Shown: positions 59,336 through 64,000 of the stretch, one piece after another
How positions within the stretch are numbered: position 1 is the first letter of the stretch
Layout: each line of letters begins with the position of its first letter
From: [Mycobacterium] zoologicum
GTDB taxonomy: Bacteria; Actinomycetota; Actinomycetes; Mycobacteriales; Mycobacteriaceae
Reading direction: 5' to 3'
NCBI RefSeq assembly: GCF_020172665.1
Contig: NZ_CP083985.1
Coordinates: forward strand, 2,954,747 to 3,018,746
DNA: 64,000 bases
The notes under the pieces: generated by a model
The model's input: the letters and a program-made list of their open reading frames with translations, nothing else
Told to the model about the DNA's origin: nothing
Database searches by the model: none
Program-made: the position numbers and the translations under genes

Positions 59336-60565
59336 TCAGCGCGACGGATGGCAGACGAAAGCAATCGCTTTGGCCGCCGCCCCGGCGCCGATCCGGGTGA
59401 TCACCACCGACAGCGCGACCCGCCCGCGCAGCCGCAGCCGGCGGCGCAGCGCGTCGGGGTCGGCTTGGACCTCACGCACGCCGCGGACCAGGACCTCCAG
59501 CGATCCGCAGTCCAGTGCCGCCAGCGCCTGGCGCAGCCTTTTCTCGCTGTAGGGCAGCGATTCGAGCACCTCGAATCCGCGCACCCCGTCCGGCAGCTCG
59601 TCACCGGACAGGTAGGCGATGTCGGGGTCGAGCTGCCACAGCCGGTGCCGGGCGCCGTACTGGCGGACCAGCCCGGCGCGCACCACCGCGCCGTCCGGGT
59701 CGACCAGCCAGCGCCCGGCGGGCCGCGCGTCGATGTCGTCGGGTTCGGCGTCGGTGATCTGCTCGCCGCGGTCGAGCATCACCGCCCGGCGGCGCACCCC
59801 CGCCTCGCTCAGACCGGGTGACCACAGGCAGGCTTCCCGCACCGAGGAACGCCACGAGGTGACCTCGATCTCGCCGGTGAAACCGAGCAGCGCGATCTTG
59901 TCGAAATCGATTCCGGGAGCGGCCTTCACAACCAGATCGCGTCCCGCGTAGGTGTCCAGCAGCCGGTCGAGGGCAGGCTGGTAGTCGGCCGGGTCGAAGC
60001 GCCGCCGCCCGCCGCTGCGCCGTGCCGGGTCGGCCAGCACGACGGTGTCTCGGGTGACCGGAGCCAGTGCGTCGGCCCGCAGCAAGGGGACCCCGGGCAG
60101 GTTGTGCTGTGCCATCGCCAGCCGGATCGGGTCGATGTCACTGCCGATCAGCCCGGTCGCCGCGCCCCGCAGCGCCGCCAGCTCGGTGCCGATCGAGCAG
60201 GTCACGTCATGCACGACGCGCCCGGCCAGGCGCGCCGCACGGTGAACGGCCACCGCGGCCGCGCTGGCCTGTTGCAGTGCCTCGTCGGTGAACAGCCAGT
60301 CGCCGGTGTCCGGCAGCTTGGCGGCCGCGCGGCGACGCAGCAGGGTGGTCTCGACCAGCGCCGGGGTGCGGTCGCCGAACCGGGCACGCACGCCTGCGAT
60401 ATCGGTGACCTTGGTGGCCTCGGTCAACGCCAGGCCGGCCACCTCCCGCAGCGCGTCCTGGCCGGCCGCCGAACGCAGATAGCTGACCTGGTCGAGGGTT
60501 AGGACGGCTTTACCCCGGTGACCATCACGTTGTAGAACCAGCCCTTGGGAACCACGCGGCGCCAC
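59336..60565 (-). CDS. Class I methyltransferase, THUMP-like family; start uncertain
   Basis: A protein of about 400 residues equivalent to Rv3037c. It has a helical N-terminal part, a SAM-binding core (VVHDVTCSIGTELAALRG, GSDIDPIRLAMAQHN, VVLADPARRSGGRRRF) and a C-terminal THUMP-like region. The DPARR motif is seen in RNA methyltransferases, so a nucleic-acid substrate is plausible. The conserved N-terminus (LTLDQVSYLRS) has no start codon at its edge; GTG 60565 is the nearest start upstream and would overlap the preceding gene by about 67 bases. Confidence 0.72.
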   Translation of the reverse strand: MAPRGSQGLVLQRDGHRGKAVLTLDQVSYLRSAAGQDALREVAGLALTEATKVTDIAGVRARFGDRTPALVETTLLRRRAAAKLPDTGDWLFTDEALQQASAAAVAVHRAARLAGRVVHDVTCSIGTELAALRGAATGLIGSDIDPIRLAMAQHNLPGVPLLRADALAPVTRDTVVLADPARRSGGRRRFDPADYQPALDRLLDTYAGRDLVVKAAPGIDFDKIALLGFTGEIEVTSWRSSVREACLWSPGLSEAGVRRRAVMLDRGEQITDAEPDDIDARPAGRWLVDPDGAVVRAGLVRQYGARHRLWQLDPDIAYLSGDELPDGVRGFEVLESLPYSEKRLRQALAALDCGSLEVLVRGVREVQADPDALRRRLRLRGRVALSVVITRIGAGAAAKAIAFVCHPSR

Positions 60566-61473
60566 ACGTTGGCGTCCAGCCAGCTCAGCGTCGTCCAACT
60601 GCCGAAGGCGAACCGCGCCCAGCCCCAGCCGAGCTTGCCCGGTGGCACCGTCGACTCAAAGGTCCGCACCGGCCAGCCCAGCATGGCTGCGGTGAACTCC
60701 TCGCTGGCGGTGCGCACCTCGACCGCGCCGGCGTTGGCGGCCATGCGCTCCAGGTCGGCGGGCTCGAAGGTGTGCAGGTCCACGATCCATTCCAGCGCCG
60801 CGGCGCGGGAGTTCTCGTCGAGCTCTTCCTGCGGCCGGCGCCAAGAGCCCATGCCGGGCAGCTTCATCGCGGCGACGGTGGTCTTCCAGGTCAGGTCGGC
60901 CAGCCGACGGGCGTAGAAGTTGCCGACGGTGGTGGGCTCGCCGGCGAACACGAACCGCCCGCCCGGCTTGAGCACCCGGATCACCTCGCGCAGCGACAGT
61001 TCGACGTCGGGGATGTGGTGCAGCACCGCGTGGCCGACCACCAGGTCGAAGGTGTTGTCCTCATACGGGATGCCCTCGGCGTCGGCGACCCGGCCGTCGA
61101 CGTCGAGACCCAGGGCCTGACCGTTGCGGGTGGCGACCTTGACCATCCCCGGCGAGAGGTCGGTGACCGAGCCGCGCGCCGCCACCCCGGACTGCATCAG
61201 GTTGAGCAGGAAGAAGCCGGTGCCGCAGCCCAGCTCCAAGGCCCGGTCGTAGAGCGGGGCCGCGCCGGTGCGCTCGGCCGCGGGCACGATCACGTCGAAG
61301 CGGCCCCGGGCGTAGTCGATACACCGCTCGTCGTAGGAGATCGACCACTTCTCGTCGTACTGCTCGGCCTCCCAGTCGTGGTAGAGCACCTGAGCGAGCT
61401 TGCTGTCGTGCCGCGCGGCCTCCACCTGCTCAGCGGTGGCGTGCGGGTTCGGCGTCGGGTCCGTGCTCGTCAT
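60499..61473 (-). CDS. SAM-dependent methyltransferase
   Basis: A 324-residue methyltransferase equivalent to Rv3038c, with motif I ALELGCGTGFFLLNLM, VTDLSPGM and LVVGHAVLHHIPDVELSLREV and a C-terminal extension of about 100 residues. Its substrate is not known. It is the first gene of a pair with the THUMP-like methyltransferase, overlapping it. Confidence 0.85.
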   Translation of the reverse strand: MTSTDPTPNPHATAEQVEAARHDSKLAQVLYHDWEAEQYDEKWSISYDERCIDYARGRFDVIVPAAERTGAAPLYDRALELGCGTGFFLLNLMQSGVAARGSVTDLSPGMVKVATRNGQALGLDVDGRVADAEGIPYEDNTFDLVVGHAVLHHIPDVELSLREVIRVLKPGGRFVFAGEPTTVGNFYARRLADLTWKTTVAAMKLPGMGSWRRPQEELDENSRAAALEWIVDLHTFEPADLERMAANAGAVEVRTASEEFTAAMLGWPVRTFESTVPPGKLGWGWARFAFGSWTTLSWLDANVWRRVVPKGWFYNVMVTGVKPS

Positions 61474-61533
61474 AGTGAGCCAGCCTAAGCGGTGACTGCA
61501 AGAACGACGAAGTCGGGCGATGGGGTCGAGCCG

Positions 61534-62529
61534 TCACGCCGCAGCGAGGGTGTCCATCACCGCCTGCGGGAACGCCTCGTACGCGGTGATCACGTCGTTG
61601 AAGCCCGTCTGCATCGCCGCGGTGATGTCGGCGGGGTCCCCGCCCTGGATGGCCTCCCACAGGTGCCAGAGCGCGATCTGCGGCGCGGTGATCAGATCGC
61701 GGTAGTCGAGGAACAACCCGGTGAGCAGGTCCGGAGTCGCCGGCACAGATATGCCGTCCCAGCTGACCAGCGTCCAGCCGTCGGTGGGGTTGCCTTCGAG
61801 TATGGCCTGGCCCCCATTGGGGGGCGGGCCACCGTTCGCCAGCACCGACTCGATGATCGGCCACACATCGGGGTTCTTGACGTTCATCAGGGTCCAGATG
61901 GCGATGTCGCCGCCGCTGGCATACGCCACATCGGTCATCGGGCCGTTGCCGTCGATCGTGTTGTTGTAGATCGTGTTGATGGCGCTGTCGACCTGGTCGT
62001 CGAAGACCACCCCGTTGTAATTGGTGCCGGACTCGGGCACCAGGACGCCGCCGAGGATCCAGGAAGCCATCGGCAGGAAGAAGGCGGCTTCGGTGAGCAC
62101 GTCGCGGGGGTGGCCTTCGAAGAGGCCGGCAGGGATCTCGTTGAGATCCGACAGCACCGTCACGCCCGGCATCCCCGGCAGAGCTGCCAGGGCGTCGGCG
62201 GTCTGCTGGGTCCGGATGAGATCCGACGCGTAGATCCCGGCGATGCCTCCCGGGAACTCCTGCTGAATGGACTGGGCCACGTCGGCGGCCTGCTGTTGAC
62301 CCAGCGCGGTGAGCGGAGCACCGGGTGGCACCGTGCCGAGGATGCTGTTGACGTCGTCGGTCGACTGCCCGTGCCGCACCAGGTCCAAGGTGATGTCGGC
62401 GGCGGTGAGTTGGACGGCGAAGAACCCGGCGGCGGATGCGGACGCCGGCACCGGTGTGGCGGTGACGATTCCGGTTCCCGCCAACGTGATACCGGCGGCA
62501 ATCCACGCTCGGGTGACGACTCGCTGCAT
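61534..62529 (-). CDS. Secreted histidine-phosphatase-fold protein lacking second histidine
   Basis: A 331-residue exported protein with the shared signal module (WIAAGITLAGTGIVTATPV, then VQLTAAD). The first motif LDLVRHGQS has the phosphorylated-histidine equivalent H53 and SDLNEIPAGLFEG follows. The second histidine, normally in a VSHG-like motif, is replaced: the site reads VAYASGGDIAIW. The protein may be inactive or use altered chemistry. Its neighbour has the histidine (VAFSHAASI). ATG 62529 is supported by GGGGGAT upstream. Confidence 0.8.
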   Translation of the reverse strand: MQRVVTRAWIAAGITLAGTGIVTATPVPASASAAGFFAVQLTAADITLDLVRHGQSTDDVNSILGTVPPGAPLTALGQQQAADVAQSIQQEFPGGIAGIYASDLIRTQQTADALAALPGMPGVTVLSDLNEIPAGLFEGHPRDVLTEAAFFLPMASWILGGVLVPESGTNYNGVVFDDQVDSAINTIYNNTIDGNGPMTDVAYASGGDIAIWTLMNVKNPDVWPIIESVLANGGPPPNGGQAILEGNPTDGWTLVSWDGISVPATPDLLTGLFLDYRDLITAPQIALWHLWEAIQGGDPADITAAMQTGFNDVITAYEAFPQAVMDTLAAA

Positions 62530-62553
62530 GTCTATCCCCCAGACAGGATGCGA

Positions 62554-62569
62554 TGTGATCGACTTCACA
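62554..62569. promoter_or_regulatory. Perfect CRP consensus site
   Basis: TGTGA-TCGACT-TCACA matches the mycobacterial CRP consensus TGTGA-N6-TCACA at all ten positions, 25 bases upstream of the first histidine-phosphatase gene, close to a possible TAAGAT -10 box on the minus strand. Site position suggests repression. Confidence 0.65.
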
Positions 62570-62644
62570 TCTTAGTTACGGGTTGGAGAGCTGAGCAATA
62601 CCCGGCCTTCAGCGAAACCAAACACACCTGTCAGAAAATGCGCC

Positions 62645-62678
62645 GGCCGGGCGTGGCGGTCAGTCGCCACGCCCGGCC
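62645..62678 (-). terminator. Hairpin terminator between the two phosphatase genes
   Basis: A perfect 14-bp stem, GGCCGGGCGTGGCG and complement, loop GTCAGT, starts 16 bases after the stop of the second phosphatase gene and is followed on the minus strand by ATTTTC. It separates the paralogues into two transcription units. Confidence 0.8.
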
Positions 62679-62694
62679 GGGCATATGCCATCTC

Positions 62695-63744
62695 TCAGGC
62701 GGTCAGGGACGCGAGCAGGTCGCCGGCCGCCTCGGCGCTGCCACCGGCAGCCGAGGTGAGGGTGTCGATCACGGCCTGCGGGAACGCCGAGATCGCCGAG
62801 AACACGTCGGTGAAGCCGGTCTGCAGTGCCGCCATGATCTCGGTCGGGTCCCCACCCTGCAGGGCTTCGGTGATGTGCCAGCCGGCCATCTGCGGCGCGA
62901 CCATCAAGTCACGGACGTCGACGAACAGTCCGGTGAGCAGGCCGGGGTTCTCTGCCACGTCCTGCCCGTTCCAGCTGACCAGGGTCCAGCCGTCGGTCGG
63001 GTTGCCCTCGATCACGACCTGGCCGGTATTGGGCAACAGGCCCTGTTGCAGGGACTGGAAAAAGAGCTCGAAGTCGGGGTTCTTGACGTTCATCATCACC
63101 CAGGTGGAGATGGACGCCGCGTGCGAGAACGCCACACTGTCGAAGGTTCCGTCGGCGCCGGCGGCGCCCTGGTTGTAGATGGTGTCGATGGCGTCGGTGA
63201 ACCGGTCGTTGAACGCCATGCCGTTCGGGTCGATGGTCGAGCCCAGCTGCGGCACCCAGTACTGGCCGAACATCCAGGCCAGCGGTGCCACCATGTACAG
63301 CAGCCCCTCGGCCTGACTGGTCATCGTCTGGCCCTCGAGGAAGCCGGCGTTGAGCTCGTTGAGCCCGGCCAGCACCGTCGGGTGCAGGTCCGAGCCCGCC
63401 GCGGTCAGCCAGCCGTCAGCGGTCTCCTGGGTGCGAATGAACTGCGAGGCGTAGATGCCGGCATAGGAGTCCGGGTCGGCGAGCTTGCCGGCGAGGGCCG
63501 CTGCCTGAGTCTCGCCCAGATCGGTGATCGGCGCGCCTGGGGGCACCGTCCCCAGCACCCCGCTCACATTGTCTTCGGACTGGGCGTGGCGCACCAGGTC
63601 GAGCACCATGTCGGCGGCGGTCAGCTCGATGCCGGGCAAGGTGACCGCGGCCAGCTGTCCGGCCGCCGGGGCCACCGGGGCGGCGACGAGGCCGGCGCCG
63701 ACGAGGGCTACTCCGGCGGTGATCCACGGGCGGGTGTGGTTCAT
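62695..63744 (-). CDS. Secreted histidine-phosphatase-fold protein
   Basis: A 349-residue paralogue of the neighbouring protein with the same N-terminal module (WITAGVALVGAGLVAAPV, then IELTAAD). Motif 1 is LDLVRHAQS with H53, the helix FIRTQETAD and FLEGQ follow, and motif 2 VAFSHAASI provides H208, so it may be an active secreted phosphatase. The substrate is unknown. ATG 63744 is supported by AAGGAG. The promoter and two UTR hairpins lie upstream. Confidence 0.85.
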   Translation of the reverse strand: MNHTRPWITAGVALVGAGLVAAPVAPAAGQLAAVTLPGIELTAADMVLDLVRHAQSEDNVSGVLGTVPPGAPITDLGETQAAALAGKLADPDSYAGIYASQFIRTQETADGWLTAAGSDLHPTVLAGLNELNAGFLEGQTMTSQAEGLLYMVAPLAWMFGQYWVPQLGSTIDPNGMAFNDRFTDAIDTIYNQGAAGADGTFDSVAFSHAASISTWVMMNVKNPDFELFFQSLQQGLLPNTGQVVIEGNPTDGWTLVSWNGQDVAENPGLLTGLFVDVRDLMVAPQMAGWHITEALQGGDPTEIMAALQTGFTDVFSAISAFPQAVIDTLTSAAGGSAEAAGDLLASLTA

Positions 63745-63780
63745 GATGATCTCCTTCGGCAAAGTCTCTGGTTCCAGTTA

Positions 63781-63810
63781 CGCTACGACCCGTAGCGCAA
63801 AGGTCTTTGC
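63781..63810 (-). promoter_or_regulatory. Two adjacent hairpins in the 5' UTR of the second phosphatase gene
   Basis: CGCTACG-ACC-CGTAGCG (63781-63797) and GCAAAG-GT-CTTTGC (63797-63810) are perfect inverted repeats placed between the -10 box and the ribosome site. They share the G at 63797, so they may be alternative or stacked RNA stems, or two operators. Confidence 0.5.
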
Positions 63811-63812
63811 TG

Positions 63813-63841
63813 AAAATAACCTGATGTTTTCCCTATGTCAA
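63813..63841 (-). promoter_or_regulatory. Consensus SigA-type promoter of the second phosphatase gene
   Basis: On the minus strand TTGACA (63841-63836), 17 bases, then TATTTT (63818-63813). Perfect -35 box and ideal spacing make this the clearest promoter in the window. The 5' untranslated region would be about 60 bases. Confidence 0.75.
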
Positions 63842-63890
63842 TCCTCAACTTGCCGTAGTTCAGACATAGCGTTCTAGACGGTATGGGGGG

Positions 63891-63975
63891 CTGGGGCCTC
63901 ACTCACATGTGAACGTGGGTTGCCGACAGGAATCAGGTCCTGGCCGGTAGAGCCACAAGATGTGGGAGGCCCCAG
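63891..63975 (+). mobile_element. Possible left end of an IS110-family-like element with long-range hairpin
   Basis: CTGGGGCCTC (63891-63900) and GAGGCCCCAG (63966-63975) form a perfect 10-bp inverted repeat enclosing 65 bases of non-coding sequence directly before a possible transposase start at 63975. IS110 elements carry their guide (bridge) RNA in such a segment, so this may be that end. The window stops before this can be confirmed. Confidence 0.35.
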
Positions 63976-64000
63976 TGAAGGTTCAGCGTACGAGTGTTGG
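63975..64000 (+). CDS. Start of a coding region running off the right edge, possibly IS110-type transposase
   Basis: GTG 63975 with GGGAGG (63964-63969) five bases upstream opens a frame reading VKVQRTSVG to the end of the window. The peptide resembles how many actinobacterial IS110-family transposases begin, but nine residues are too few to be sure. The ribosome site lies in the right arm of the inverted repeat, which could limit its translation. Confidence 0.35.

Overview
The window is high-GC actinobacterial DNA. Gene content and order match a non-tuberculous member of the Mycobacteriaceae. From about 0.8 kb to 61.5 kb the backbone follows the order I remember for M. tuberculosis Rv2994 to Rv3038c: MFS transporter, leuB, serA, ilvC-ilvN-ilvB, doxX, lppZ, gatB, pfkA, gatA, gatC, ACT protein, ligA, MetE-like protein, lpqA, mnmA, iscS, an acyltransferase pair, etfA-etfB, the methylglucose lipopolysaccharide (MGLP) genes, and the Rv3034c-Rv3038c equivalents. 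The comparison is from memory, not from a search. No tRNA, rRNA or CRISPR array was recognised, and no gene-free stretch exceeds 300 bases.

Layout. 0-0.7 kb: 3' part of an ectoine hydroxylase gene. 0.8-10.1 kb: MFS transporter, then serine and branched-chain amino acid synthesis. ilvB-ilvN-ilvC appears to be controlled by a Leu/Val-rich, apparently leaderless leader peptide and an attenuator. A secreted protein made of 16-residue repeats lies between serA and ilvC. 9.2-14.4 kb: TetR/metal-dependent hydrolase operon, DoxX, LppZ and a porin-like secreted protein. 14.4-20.4 kb: gatB, tenA, two small genes, pfkA and gatA-gatC.

20.4-28.4 kb: an eight-gene, tightly coupled operon interrupts the backbone between gatC and the ACT gene. 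It encodes a MoxR AAA+ ATPase, a DUF58 protein, a DUF4381-like membrane protein, two BatA/BatB-like VWA membrane proteins whose metal sites look degenerate, a TPR-like/proline-rich membrane protein, and two paralogous proline-rich, membrane-anchored DUF4878-like proteins at the promoter end. This is the best candidate in the window for a poorly described system. A reasonable guess is an ATP-driven envelope assembly or maturation machine with two dedicated clients.

28.5-44.7 kb: ACT protein, ligA, DMT permease, MmcQ/YjbR protein, MetE-like protein, LpqA, MnmA-IscS, an OlsB/OlsA-like acyltransferase pair, a large LuxR-type regulator with NmrA and SDR enzymes, and etfA-etfB. The ESX/PE/PPE block that separates lpqA from mnmA in M. 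tuberculosis is absent.

44.9-57.2 kb: MGLP genes (methyltransferase, GH57 branching enzyme, GT4 glucosyltransferase, and a left-handed beta-helix acyltransferase) interrupted by an oxidative block of ADH, Baeyer-Villiger monooxygenase, TfoX-like protein, esterase, ALDH, LLM oxidoreductase and FAD oxidoreductase. Four of these enzymes form a plausible alcohol to ketone to ester to acid route.

57.2-64 kb: beta-propeller lipoprotein, TB22.2-like secreted protein, two methyltransferases, and two tandem secreted histidine-phosphatase-like proteins, one lacking the second catalytic histidine. The last ~110 bases look like the left end of a transposable element, possibly IS110 family. Four secreted proteins scattered across the window share one N-terminal export module. 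Many genes overlap by 1 to 4 bases, so translational coupling is common.
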